A stretch of DNA of 64,000 bases from UBA1219 sp045601425 (GTDB lineage: Bacteria > Bacteroidota > Bacteroidia > Bacteroidales > P3): positions 91,110 to 155,109 of the forward strand of contig JAZRZP010000005.1 of assembly GCA_045601425.1 (NCBI GenBank), given 5' to 3'. Shown here one piece after another: positions 46,409-55,162 of this stretch. Below the pieces are notes generated by a model. The model was not told the origin of the DNA and ran no database searches. It was given only the letters and a program-made list of their open reading frames with translations. Made by a program: the position numbers and the translations under genes. How positions within the stretch are numbered: position 1 is the first letter of the stretch; each line of letters opens with the position of its first letter.

Positions 46409-47740
46409 TTATCTGTGTTTTCTGTGTGTTATGTTCTGCAGGCTGCGACTGCCTTTGCTGCTTACCATGCGCATCATTTTGCGGGTATCTTCGAATTGTT
46501 TTATCAGACGGTTCACTTCCTGTATGGTGTTTCCGCTGCCCTTTGCTATACGCATTTTGCGACTGCCGTTGAGCACCGACGGGTTGCGGCGTTCGTAGGG
46601 AGTCATGGAGCCTATGATGGCTTCAATGTTTTTGAATGCATCGTCGCCGATTTCAACATCCTTGACCATTTTCGACATGCCGGGTATCATTCCCATAAGG
46701 TCTTTTATGTTGCCCATTTTTTTGATTTGACCTATCTGGGTGATGAAGTCTTCGAAATTGTATTCGTTCTTGGCGAGTTTTTTCTGCACGCGGCGGGCTT
46801 CTTCTTCATCGTATTGTTCCTGTGCCCGTTCCACGAGAGAGACGATATCGCCCATGCCGAGGATACGGTTGGCCATACGTTCGGGGTGGAATACGTCGAG
46901 AGCGTCCATTTTTTCACCCAGACCGATGAATTTTATAGGTTTGTCGACGACATAACGGATTGTCAAAGCGGCACCGCCACGTGTATCGCCGTCGAGTTTG
47001 GTGAGTACCACGCCATCGAAATCCAAACGGTCGTTGAAGGCTTTGGCCGTGTTTACTGCGTCCTGACCCGTCATTGAATCCACGACGAAGAGTGTTTCCT
47101 GCGGGTTGAGGACTTTTTTCAGATTGGCAATCTCATCCATCATTTCCTCATCGACAGCCAGACGTCCGGCAGTATCGACAATGAGCACATTTATGCCGCG
47201 CATTTTGGCTTCCTGAACGGCTTTCTGGGCAATCTGCAGTGGATTCTTGTTTTCCATTTCGGAATAAACGGGAACACCAATCTGTTCACCGAGCACCGTA
47301 AGCTGGGTTATGGCTGCGGGGCGGTAAACGTCGCAGGCGGTAAGCATAACCGATTTGCCTTTTTTATTCTTGAGGTAGTTGGCCAGTTTTGCCGAAAACG
47401 TAGTCTTTCCGGAACCCTGCAGACCTGCCACCAGAACTATGGCCGGAGTGCCCTTGGCGTTGATTTCCACAGTTTCGGAACCCATGAGTCTGGTGAGTTC
47501 GTCTTTCACAATCTTCACCATCAGCTGTCCCGGTTCCACCGACGTTATGACGTTGCGTCCCAAAGCCTCGTTCTTCACCTTGTCGGTAAATTCCTTGGCT
47601 ATAGGGTAACTTACATCGGCGTCAAGCAGCGCACGGCGTATTTCCTTTACAGTTTCGGCCACGTTGATATCGGTTATCGAACCTTTTCCTTTCAGAACCT
47701 TGAATGCTCTTTCTAATTTTCCGCTTAAATTTTCAAACAT
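46409..47740 (-). CDS. ffh: Signal recognition particle protein (SRP54)
   Basis: GTPase that delivers signal-anchored ribosomes to FtsY at the membrane. 443 residues with N domain (residues 1-90), the G domain (LQGSGKTTFSAKLA, DTAGRL, LTKLDGDTRGG) and a Met-rich M domain from about residue 300 (KMGNIKDLMGMIPGMSKMVK). The C-terminus ends in a short basic tail. The RNA partner (ffs) was not found in the window. Confidence 0.97.
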   Translation of the reverse strand: MFENLSGKLERAFKVLKGKGSITDINVAETVKEIRRALLDADVSYPIAKEFTDKVKNEALGRNVITSVEPGQLMVKIVKDELTRLMGSETVEINAKGTPAIVLVAGLQGSGKTTFSAKLANYLKNKKGKSVMLTACDVYRPAAITQLTVLGEQIGVPVYSEMENKNPLQIAQKAVQEAKMRGINVLIVDTAGRLAVDEEMMDEIANLKKVLNPQETLFVVDSMTGQDAVNTAKAFNDRLDFDGVVLTKLDGDTRGGAALTIRYVVDKPIKFIGLGEKMDALDVFHPERMANRILGMGDIVSLVERAQEQYDEEEARRVQKKLAKNEYNFEDFITQIGQIKKMGNIKDLMGMIPGMSKMVKDVEIGDDAFKNIEAIIGSMTPYERRNPSVLNGSRKMRIAKGSGNTIQEVNRLIKQFEDTRKMMRMVSSKGSRSLQNITHRKHR

Positions 47741-47782
47741 ATCGTCGTGTTTTTATCTTTCTGAATATATTTTATTATCCGG

Positions 47783-49831
47783 TTATTTTATTTCGGTATA
47801 AGTTATTTTCAAGACCTTGGCGGTGTTGTCTATCTCGATTTTCCCCAGTCGGGAGAGTACTGTCTGACCGAGCAGAAGCGGGGCTTTCTGGCTTTTCACT
47901 ACCGAAGCACGCACGTTGTTGAGTTTGAGTCCGCCGATTTCGATGGTGTTGAGATTTATGACGGTACCTTCGGTGATTTCACCGCTGGCTGTCATGTAAT
48001 TCTGGCGTCCTACTATATCCTTACCTGTAAGGTAGCCGTTCTTGAGCATGAAGCTTGCTTCAACCATCGATATGGTGACATCTCCTGCACCCGTATCGAA
48101 TATGAAGGACAGTGGCAGGTCGTTGATTTTGCACTGCACTTCGGTTACTCCGTTTTTGCGTTCGAAAGGTATTTCAACCTTGTGTTCTATTGCCTGACCG
48201 AGGATTTCGGCATTTGCCGCATTCACCTGCTGCTGTTTGTCCTTGTACTGCGACACAAGGTTCTTGAATTCCTCCATATTGCGGATATTGTCCAAGTCGC
48301 CGTCGCGTGATATGTGTTCAAACTGGCGGTAGCCGGCTTCCATGGCTTTTCTGAAATACGAAATTGCCTTTCCCTTATCGTTCATGAGAGAATAGACACA
48401 TGCTGCTTCGTAGAAGCCGTGCATATTGTCGTTGTATTTCATGGCTGTGTCGAGGAGCTGCAGTGCCTTGGCGTTGTCGCCGAGGTAGAAACTTGCGTAA
48501 TATGCATCGCTCATTCCCGCCATCACCGTGTCGAGTTCCATAACTTTCTGGAAGTCCTTCTTTGCGGCCTTGGGGTCGTCGAGCTTCAGCAGTGTTCTGC
48601 CTCGGTGCATGTACAGACTCGGGTCTTTCGGTTCAAGAGTGATGGCTGTTGTATAATCTTCGAGAGCTTCCTCGTATTTTCCCATAATGTAATAGAACCA
48701 GCCCCTTTGATTGTAGAATTCGTAATAGTTGGGATACAGATTCATGCAGTATGTTATTTCGGCTACAGTTTTGTCGATGTTTCCCAAATCGTAGTTTATG
48801 GCGGCTCTCTGCATACGGTAAGTTATTTCGGACGTATCTTCGTCGATGGCACGGTTGATGTATTCCAAGGCATGCCCGCAATCGCCCATTTCCTGCAGGC
48901 AAGATGCTATTCTGGCAAGCAACATGCTGCTTGCATCTACGGAATACGATTCCTTGTAGCTGGCTATGGCTTTGACGTATCTTTTGGTACTTTCATTGAC
49001 CACACCTATGGCGTATGGCCAGTAACCATTGTTGGGGTTGCGGTTTTTTTCAACTTTAAGCCGGCTTGTTATCGAAAGATACGATGAATCGGCAAGGACG
49101 GCCATGAGTTTCCAAGCCTTGCTGTCGTCATCAATGGCGAGTGCCGTAACTATGTCATCGGCGGCTTCGCTGAAACGCTCCGTAGCCATGTAACATTCGG
49201 CACGGAAGGAATAAGCCGAAGAGTAATTCGTCTGGTGGAGCTTTATGACGTAATCAAACTGTTCTATGGCTTTGGAATAATTCTTGCGTTCCATTTCGTT
49301 GCGTCCTATGCCCATGTATCCCATAACGTTGCTCGGATCGATGTCAATGATTTTCCCGTAATCCTTGTCGGCAATGTCATATTTCTTCTGCTGGTAGTAA
49401 AATTCGGCTCTGTCCACATAGTTCTGTATGTTTTTCGAATCGTATGATACAGCCTTGTTGTAATCGGCAAGTGCCTTGTCGTATTCCTCAAGCTTTTTGA
49501 AATAAAGGTCGGCACGGCACTTGTAGGCAAACGACAGGTATTCTTTGTCTTTCGAAGGAATGTACTTTATTGCCTTGTCTAGACTTTGCAGTGCATAGCC
49601 GTTTTCATCCTGAGTGTAATAGATGTAGCCAAGCCAGAGATAGGCGTAACCGTTTTTGGGATGATTGCCTATTTCTATATTCAGTTGCTTCATGGCTTCG
49701 GGTGCATCACCGGAATTTATGCTTTCCATGGCACGGCTCATGGCTGCAGAATTCAACTCTTCACGTTTCTGCGCGTTGCACAACGTTATTGCCATTACAA
49801 TGACGGCAAACAAACAAACAATCTTCCTCAT
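47783..49831 (-). CDS. TPR protein with C-terminal retropepsin-like aspartic protease domain
   Basis: 682 residues from ATG 49831. Signal peptide ending near LCNAQKR, then about a dozen tetratricopeptide repeats (examples: AYLWLGYIYYTQDENGYAL, AFADYNKAVSYDSKNIQNYV-type units, FYNQRGWFYYIMGKYEEALE) up to about residue 540. The C-terminal domain has LSFIFDTGAGDVTISM, the clan AA active-site motif DTGA, and a later LLLGQTVLSRLGKIEID, the conserved closing Gly motif. The likely job is a periplasmic or surface peptidase. TPRs may bind a partner. Has its own -7 element upstream. Confidence 0.88.
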   Translation of the reverse strand: MRKIVCLFAVIVMAITLCNAQKREELNSAAMSRAMESINSGDAPEAMKQLNIEIGNHPKNGYAYLWLGYIYYTQDENGYALQSLDKAIKYIPSKDKEYLSFAYKCRADLYFKKLEEYDKALADYNKAVSYDSKNIQNYVDRAEFYYQQKKYDIADKDYGKIIDIDPSNVMGYMGIGRNEMERKNYSKAIEQFDYVIKLHQTNYSSAYSFRAECYMATERFSEAADDIVTALAIDDDSKAWKLMAVLADSSYLSITSRLKVEKNRNPNNGYWPYAIGVVNESTKRYVKAIASYKESYSVDASSMLLARIASCLQEMGDCGHALEYINRAIDEDTSEITYRMQRAAINYDLGNIDKTVAEITYCMNLYPNYYEFYNQRGWFYYIMGKYEEALEDYTTAITLEPKDPSLYMHRGRTLLKLDDPKAAKKDFQKVMELDTVMAGMSDAYYASFYLGDNAKALQLLDTAMKYNDNMHGFYEAACVYSLMNDKGKAISYFRKAMEAGYRQFEHISRDGDLDNIRNMEEFKNLVSQYKDKQQQVNAANAEILGQAIEHKVEIPFERKNGVTEVQCKINDLPLSFIFDTGAGDVTISMVEASFMLKNGYLTGKDIVGRQNYMTASGEITEGTVINLNTIEIGGLKLNNVRASVVKSQKAPLLLGQTVLSRLGKIEIDNTAKVLKITYTEIK

Positions 49832-50180
49832 AATATGTTTATTTAAAGTATTTTTTACTATATCAATACACATTGAAACAAACTGCAAATATACGAATTT
49901 TTCAGGGATTTTTTCAAAAAAAAAGCATGTCGGGCCGCAACATCATGCCAACTTGTTTTTTCGGTAGCAGAAACAGCGAGACAAATTATTGAAATACAAC
50001 AATTAGCATAAACATAAAAAAAGTAAGACGGCAGAAAACGGACGTGTAAACCGAAATTGCACACCTACCGGTGAGCTTTACCCCTGATGTAAATTTCAAG
50101 GGTAAAACACGCTCCCGAATTCTTTTCAGGATAAAAAGCCTGCCCGGACTGCTAATACGAGCCGGTCATGATGAAGTTCT
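49832..50180. other. Intergenic region between two - strand genes
   Basis: 349 bases with no gene I can support. It holds the -7 element of the TPR gene (49886) and a short inverted repeat TTACCC/GGGTAA at about 50078-50105 in the 3' half, on the terminator side of the zinc-ribbon gene. Confidence 0.5.
49886..49893 (-). promoter_or_regulatory. -7 element (TATATTTG on -) for the TPR/protease gene
   Basis: TATATTTG on the - strand, 55 bases upstream of the start codon. Confidence 0.5.
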
Positions 50181-50342
50181 TTACCGTTTCCGGAATATTT
50201 TCTTCAGCGGGTTTTCCCATACCTTTCTGGTATCGGAACTGCCACATTCCGGACAATGTTTCGGTGCCGGATCCGACTCCGACGTGGCATTCCACTCCAT
50301 GTCCAGGGTTTCAAACTCATGACCGCAGGCATTGCATTTCAT
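50181..50342 (-). CDS. Small zinc-ribbon protein
   Basis: 53 residues from ATG 50342. Two CxxC pairs (CNACGHEFETLDMEW and HCPECGSSDTRK) form a zinc ribbon like FmdB-type or transcription-related ribbons. No catalytic domain. The basic C-terminus (ENPLKKIFRKR) would bind nucleic acid or membrane. It is directly downstream of the WYL gene, with a one-base gap or overlap, so it may be a companion. Confidence 0.7.
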   Translation of the reverse strand: MKCNACGHEFETLDMEWNATSESDPAPKHCPECGSSDTRKVWENPLKKIFRKR

Positions 50343-50343
50343 T

Positions 50344-51312
50344 TTAATGAGATTTCTTATCATTTTTCGTTTTTTTTGAGGGTTTACCGTACTTTTTCAA
50401 TGTATCCATGAGGTATGCCACCACTTCGTTGCGGAGCCACAGCGGCTGCAGAACCTCCGTGGTGTCGGCCAGTTCGAGGATTTTGTGGACGAAATCGTCG
50501 GTTGGCCGGAGCGTATAGCCGAAAATAACGCTGTCGGCATCTTCACTCTCGATTCTCTGACTGGAATGCAGAGGCAGTGTCTTCAGAAAATTGGCCTGAA
50601 ACCTTGTAACTTTCAGCAAAATGTCTTCCACATCGTAATCATTGTCCACGATAACGCCGAAAGTGTGTTCGAAATATTCGTCGGCCGACCATTCTTCGGG
50701 CATCTTGAAAGTGGTGTCGAGCAACCTGACATCGTGCATGCGGTCGAGGGAATATATTTTGAGCTGGTCTCCGCCCGATTTACCGACTGCATACCAGCGG
50801 CGCTGATAAACTTTCAGAGCGTATGTCTCGAAATTTTTCAGCGTTTTTTCTTCCTTGTGCCAGAAACCCTGATAAACCACGTCTGCCATGCGGTTGTCGC
50901 TTATTGCCTGCAAAAGTGCAAGCAGCTGGTTCTGAGCCGACGGAATGTCTTCCAGCAACACACGGTCGCGGACACGCACCGACTCCTGAATCATGTTGTT
51001 GAGCGAAACGGATTCCAACATCCATTTCCGTGACACCGAAGGTCTGCGTATATCGTCGGAATCGTCAATATAGTACCTGTAATCATGGGAATGGCACAGT
51101 ATCTTCACCCCGAAAAGTTCCTCCACGTCTTCGCGATGGCGGTGAAAGGAACGTTTGGCATATATCTCTCCGTCCGAAAGTTCTGTGTTGTAAATCCACT
51201 TGCGGTTGATTTCTTCAAAGCTCAACCCGCTTCTGCCCGCACGTGATATGGTGTCTATGAGCCATATATAGCGGCGTATGGAACCGACATTCATTGATAA
51301 AGGTCTCTTCAT
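50344..51312 (-). CDS. WYL-domain transcriptional regulator
   Basis: 322 residues. The N-terminal 90 residues are a winged helix (RYIWLIDTISRAGRSGLSF, RSFHRHREDVEELFGVKIL). The central WYL domain is built around ALKVYQRRWYAVGKSGG and YSLDRMHDVRLL, and the C-terminal WCX extension runs to the end. WYL proteins bind nucleic acid ligands and often control defence or stress genes. It lies close to the WHH nuclease, but its target is not proven. The start is set at ATG 51312 (MKRPLSMNV). Confidence 0.87.
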   Translation of the reverse strand: MKRPLSMNVGSIRRYIWLIDTISRAGRSGLSFEEINRKWIYNTELSDGEIYAKRSFHRHREDVEELFGVKILCHSHDYRYYIDDSDDIRRPSVSRKWMLESVSLNNMIQESVRVRDRVLLEDIPSAQNQLLALLQAISDNRMADVVYQGFWHKEEKTLKNFETYALKVYQRRWYAVGKSGGDQLKIYSLDRMHDVRLLDTTFKMPEEWSADEYFEHTFGVIVDNDYDVEDILLKVTRFQANFLKTLPLHSSQRIESEDADSVIFGYTLRPTDDFVHKILELADTTEVLQPLWLRNEVVAYLMDTLKKYGKPSKKTKNDKKSH

Positions 51313-51388
51313 TTCTGTAATTTGTTAAAATTGCGATTTGCTTCGTTTCAATAATCTCTTCACTTTCCGGTTTTCCGGATTCGGAATG

Positions 51389-51396
51389 CAAAATTA
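51389..51396 (-). promoter_or_regulatory. -7 element (TAATTTTG on -) for the WYL gene
   Basis: TAATTTTG read on the - strand, 77 bases upstream of the WYL start codon. The 51313-51454 gap has no other recognisable feature. Confidence 0.45.
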
Positions 51397-51454
51397 CACA
51401 AAAGGTGTGCCATTTTGTGGCAGAGGTGGATTTTTTTTATTTTTTTTCTGGCAG

Positions 51455-52102
51455 CTAAGCCAAACTGTTGTTCAACAGTATTTTAAGCATAGCAACACCG
51501 CCAAAATGCCTTAAATTGTCGTGGACTTCGCGCGATACGAGACGCAGTGTCCTGCAGTCGGGCTCTTCGTGCCATACAAGATTTTGGGCTTCCTTGACGG
51601 CTTTTATCGCAGCCACCGGACAGTTCATCTTGCGGGCGAGGAGAGAGAATGCGGCTTCGTGGAGGTATTTCCGTTCTCCCGTAGCGAGGAGTTTCAGCCC
51701 GTCGCGGCCTAAGGCTTCCTGCCAGTCGAATGTCAGACTGCCGCGCTGCACGGGAGAGAAATCTGCCCTGCCGTCGCGGAAAGCGATACCCTGTATGTGA
51801 TTCTCTTTCAGAATCTGAGCCCATGTCTTGTTGTGCATGTTGCTGTACTGTTTGTCGGAAGGGACAGCACTCGGATCCGGACAAAACATCGAATTGCCCG
51901 GTTCTCCGGTCCAGCGGCCGTCCTTAAGAGGTATGTTCTTGCGACCGGTATTGCTGAAAAGTTCTCCCCAGAGGTCGTCGAGGGCGTTCTGAATGTTGAC
52001 GGGCAACTGGTCGAAGGCAGACTGTTTCATGCACCCCGACATCCGGTCGAGATTCTGCTGCATTTTTTCAAGTGCCTGTGCCGACTGAAAAAGAGTATCC
52101 AT
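51455..52102 (-). CDS. WHH-type HNH/EndoVII-fold nuclease, orphan toxin-like protein
   Basis: 215 residues from ATG 52102. The C-terminal block LVWHEEPDCRTLRLVSREVHD followed by NLRHFGGVA matches the WHH nuclease family of polymorphic toxins, whose usual form is W-H-H with a final H-GG. Here the first motif is W-H-E, so one metal-binding His may be replaced by Glu. The middle has GIAFRDGRADFSPV, a typical run-in of these domains. The N-terminus is a helix with no secretion domain. The long frame that continues upstream past 52102 is not part of the gene. No immunity gene is adjacent. Confidence 0.78.
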   Translation of the reverse strand: MDTLFQSAQALEKMQQNLDRMSGCMKQSAFDQLPVNIQNALDDLWGELFSNTGRKNIPLKDGRWTGEPGNSMFCPDPSAVPSDKQYSNMHNKTWAQILKENHIQGIAFRDGRADFSPVQRGSLTFDWQEALGRDGLKLLATGERKYLHEAAFSLLARKMNCPVAAIKAVKEAQNLVWHEEPDCRTLRLVSREVHDNLRHFGGVAMLKILLNNSLA

Positions 52103-52138
52103 GATATATTGTTTTTGTTTATTGCTAATTACGTTTTG

Positions 52139-52146
52139 CAAAGATA
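52139..52146 (-). promoter_or_regulatory. -7 element (TATCTTTG on -) for the WHH nuclease
   Basis: TATCTTTG on the - strand, 36 bases upstream of the start codon. This supports the ATG at 52102. Confidence 0.6.
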
Positions 52147-52305
52147 ACCATTTTTTTCGACAACATGCTTTTTTTTCAGCATTTTCTGCATCCGTAGCCC
52201 TGATAAAGAGTACCGGAGACTCATTACAAAACCTGAAAAAACGACAAATGCAGAGGTGCAGGCCACCATTATGAACATTTTTCTGCCGGAAAGCAGAAAA
52301 ATCAG

Positions 52306-52313
52306 TATCTTTG
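52306..52313 (+). promoter_or_regulatory. -7 element (TATCTTTG) for the HAD gene
   Basis: TATCTTTG lies 20 bases before ATG 52334, downstream of a long T/A-rich gap. Confidence 0.55.
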
Positions 52314-52333
52314 CAGACCAAAAATTTATCTTT

Positions 52334-53206
52334 ATGGAAAAAAACGCAAAACCCACAGTAGCTCTGATTTATGATTTCGACGGAACGCTTTCTCCACGCA
52401 ACATGCAGGAATACAGTTTCATGGATACATTGGGGATAAAGAATCCGGATGAATTCTGGAGCAAGTCGCAAAAGTTGTCGGAAGAGACCGACACCAGCGG
52501 CGTACTCTGCTACATGAAACTGATGATTGACGAGTCCAGAAAAAGCAAGATACCTTTCAGAAGAGAAGATTTCATTGAATACGGAAGGACCATCGAGCTG
52601 TTTGACGGGGTGAAGGAATGGTTTGCCAAAATAAACGGCTACGGGAAGAAACTGGGACTGGACGTAAAACACTACATCAACTCCTCGGGACTGAAGGAAA
52701 TGATTGAAGGCACTGCCATTGCCGGCGAATTCGAAAGAATATACGCCTGCACTTTCATCTACGATGCAAACGGTGTGGCCGAATGGCCGGGAGTGGCTGT
52801 GGACTACACCAACAAGACACAGTTCATATTCAAGATAAACAAAGGCATACCCGAAGTAAGCGACAACAAAAAAATAAACAGATTCGTAAAAGAGGAAGAC
52901 CGTCCCGTGCCGTTCAAGAGAATGATATATTTCGGCGACGGGGAAACCGACATACCATGCATGAGGATGGTGAAACAGAACGGCGGCATATCGATTGCCG
53001 TGCATAAACCCGACAATACGGAAAAAAGGAAAATTGCCGAAAAACTGATTTTCGACAACCGCGTGAATTTTGTCTGTCCTGCCGATTATACGGAAAACAG
53101 CGACATATACAACGTCGTAACCACAGTACTGGAAAAAATAAAGAGAGATTACGACTTTGATTTGCTGCAGAAAAGACACAGGGAATCCGCAGAAAAAAGC
53201 CTCTGA
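52334..53206 (+). CDS. HAD-superfamily hydrolase
   Basis: 290 residues from ATG 52334. Motif I IYDFDGTLSP with both catalytic Asp, an all-alpha cap, and the late motif YFGDGETDIPCMRMV with the acidic pair of motif IV. NFVCPADYTE and the C-terminal YDLLQK-type tail follow. Phosphatase of unknown substrate, cytoplasmic. The stop codon lies inside the hairpin shared with the reverse transcriptase gene's terminator. Confidence 0.84.
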   Translation: MEKNAKPTVALIYDFDGTLSPRNMQEYSFMDTLGIKNPDEFWSKSQKLSEETDTSGVLCYMKLMIDESRKSKIPFRREDFIEYGRTIELFDGVKEWFAKINGYGKKLGLDVKHYINSSGLKEMIEGTAIAGEFERIYACTFIYDANGVAEWPGVAVDYTNKTQFIFKINKGIPEVSDNKKINRFVKEEDRPVPFKRMIYFGDGETDIPCMRMVKQNGGISIAVHKPDNTEKRKIAEKLIFDNRVNFVCPADYTENSDIYNVVTTVLEKIKRDYDFDLLQKRHRESAEKSL

Positions 53207-53225
53207 CAAATTTAATGTCAGAGGC
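53193..53225 (-). terminator. Terminator for the reverse transcriptase gene
   Basis: A 10-bp stem (GCCTCTGACA/TGTCAGAGGC, 53199-53225) with a 7-base loop and, read on the - strand, a run of six T directly after the stem. It is in the right place for the - strand transcript from 55116. On the + strand it overlaps the end of the HAD gene and lacks a T tail. Confidence 0.72.
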
Positions 53226-53304
53226 ATCTTCGTAATTCATTATCAATTGATGGATTTTGTTGCGTACTTTTTATTATCAGTTTAAAGACAACCTTAAGTC
53301 ATGA

Positions 53305-55116
53305 CTAAAATCCACCGCAGGTTTCTTGTTCCATTATAAAACCCAGTATTTCTTCGTAAGCACGGGTTTCCCTGAAAGTGATGACCGGTGTCACTTTTTT
53401 CAAAGTTTCAGCATCGACAATGGTATCGTACGGCAACGATTCCGTCAGATTCTGTTTCAACCATTCATTGTTCCACAAAGTTTCATCGTATTCTCCCATC
53501 ACAAGTTTGCAAAGCCGCATGGTATACGGAGTCCGCTTTTTCTCCTTGTCTCTGTTGTATGTTATGTTCTGCAACCAAAGCTGATTGTATTCGGAATTCG
53601 GCAGTGTTCTGAGTTTTTTGTAAATTCTGTCGAGAATTCCGACTTTTTCATTTTCTGTCAGATACGACCTTGCATCAAGCAGCTGACTTATTATGCGCAA
53701 TGCATAATGACAAGCGGTGACATTTTCCAAAGCTATCTGCAAAGCTATGGCACACATCGCCGTCACATTTTCACAGATAAAACCCTTCCGTTGCTTCTCA
53801 TTCTTTCCTTTTGTGTGTTTGTCCGGATTTAACTTTTTATCAATCCGTTTGTAAAGGTCCGAAAGCATTGTTTTTATCTGTCCGCAGTTGTGGTGTTCGC
53901 GAGAGAACAGCAGAATATAAGTCAGATGCTTCTGAAGTCCGTCAAAATCACATTTTTCCTTGGTCATTATCGGCGTGTTGTATATGTAAGCCAACTTGTC
54001 CGGCTTTATGGAATCCGTCACAATGGAATCGCTTATCTTTGTCTTCTGGCTGTTCATTCGGAAATTGAGCCTGTCAAGGACTTTCTGCAAGGTATACGAT
54101 ATCTTTTCCAAAGTTCCCTTGTCGTTGCAGAAAACACGGTAATCGTCACGGTAACGCAGAATTTCATAACCTTCAATGTCTGCTTTCTCCAATGCTTCGT
54201 GCAAAAGCAGATCGGAATAGCCTAGCACCATCTCGCTTATGATGTCAAACAGTGCGCTTCCCTGCGGAATTCCGATGTTGTGTCCGTGTTGCAGAGCTCT
54301 CAGATAGGTTTGTATGTTGCCGGCGAGTTCGGTGTTTTCATCGTTCTCGTGTTTTGTGCCACGGCAATTCAATGCCCATTCTATCGATTGCGGGTTGATG
54401 CTACCGTAGCAGTTGGTGATATCGGTGACAAACATATACCGATACTCCAGAGACAGTTCGAGTGACTGCTGCTCTATTTTGTTCCACCAATTAAGGATTG
54501 TGGAAGCTTTGTAAAAAACCTCATTCCCCTTCGGCGGGACAATGGGTATTGCACAAGCCTGAATGTTTTTCACGGCATAATTCTTGAAACATTTTCTGAC
54601 AGACTTCCAACCTTTGGGACTGCATATTTCCCGCACAAGAAAATAATACAGGTACGGATTGGCTATCACCAATGGTCTGATACCGTAATGCCCGTCTTTG
54701 TTTATCAGAATGTCCATGTTCACGTTCTCCATGTTATCCGGCAGATTGTCCGACAGGCAATCCTTGTAGGATTTATTACCTATGGTTTTCCTGACAAATG
54801 CAAGAACCTTATCGAATGTGAAATATTCCGGAAGCTCCATTCCATGATACTGTTCCGACTTCATGAAATAATCAAACACATCCTTTGATCCCAAATCCAG
54901 TATGTTCTTTATTTTTTTCTTTTTTTTCGGCTTTGCTGAATACATCTTTAACGATTCAAATATATTGGGTACCTCCTCCAATTCCTCCGCGGGAAGATCC
55001 GTGTTGTCTTCTTCCAACGTTGTCATAGCTTTTGACATCTTCTCCAATTCCTCATCATTGGAAGTATTCTGTTTTTTTGACTTTTGTTCTTTTTTCATAT
55101 CCATTGACTTTTCCAT
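53305..55116 (-). CDS. Reverse transcriptase of the Abi/UG (DRT-like) kind
   Basis: 603 residues from ATG 55116. After a Lys/Glu-rich N-terminal 80 residues come the RT motifs in order: GIRPLVIANPYLYYFLVRE, IPIVPPKGNE, motif A FVTDITNCYGSINPQSIEWA (Asp232), motif B GIPQGSALFDIISE (282 on), motif C YRDD at 322-325 (Arg in the usually Ala or Val place) and the KTKIS motif D. The C-terminal 200 residues are helical. No maturase or HNH domain, and no msr/msd region, so not group II or a retron. Such RTs (Abi, UG, DRT) typically give phage defence. The TTG start at 55131 is not chosen, since ATG 55116 fits the promoter. Confidence 0.88.
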   Translation of the reverse strand: MEKSMDMKKEQKSKKQNTSNDEELEKMSKAMTTLEEDNTDLPAEELEEVPNIFESLKMYSAKPKKKKKIKNILDLGSKDVFDYFMKSEQYHGMELPEYFTFDKVLAFVRKTIGNKSYKDCLSDNLPDNMENVNMDILINKDGHYGIRPLVIANPYLYYFLVREICSPKGWKSVRKCFKNYAVKNIQACAIPIVPPKGNEVFYKASTILNWWNKIEQQSLELSLEYRYMFVTDITNCYGSINPQSIEWALNCRGTKHENDENTELAGNIQTYLRALQHGHNIGIPQGSALFDIISEMVLGYSDLLLHEALEKADIEGYEILRYRDDYRVFCNDKGTLEKISYTLQKVLDRLNFRMNSQKTKISDSIVTDSIKPDKLAYIYNTPIMTKEKCDFDGLQKHLTYILLFSREHHNCGQIKTMLSDLYKRIDKKLNPDKHTKGKNEKQRKGFICENVTAMCAIALQIALENVTACHYALRIISQLLDARSYLTENEKVGILDRIYKKLRTLPNSEYNQLWLQNITYNRDKEKKRTPYTMRLCKLVMGEYDETLWNNEWLKQNLTESLPYDTIVDAETLKKVTPVITFRETRAYEEILGFIMEQETCGGF

Positions 55117-55128
55117 GTTTCTGTTTTG

Positions 55129-55136
55129 CAAAAATA
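55129..55136 (-). promoter_or_regulatory. -7 element (TATTTTTG on -) for the reverse transcriptase
   Basis: TATTTTTG on the - strand, 12 bases before ATG 55116, in the 30-base gap after the previous gene. It suggests the RT has its own promoter, with a very short leader. Confidence 0.45.
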
Positions 55137-55162
55137 CTCAATATGTGTGCAATCTTTTTGCG

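Noticed and set aside
51455..53227. A 590-codon frame covering the nuclease and the HAD gene's antisense
   Set aside because: Only the last 215 codons are supported. The upstream part is antisense to a real HAD hydrolase and the nuclease has its own promoter and ATG.
53226..53304. Retron-type or DRT-type non-coding RNA downstream of the RT
   Set aside because: The gap is about 80 bases and shows only A/T-rich unstructured sequence beyond the terminator. No msr/msd-like inverted repeats or guanosine branch context were found.
55117..55131. TTG start for the reverse transcriptase
   Set aside because: It overlaps the likely -7 promoter element. ATG 55116 is five codons downstream and preferred.
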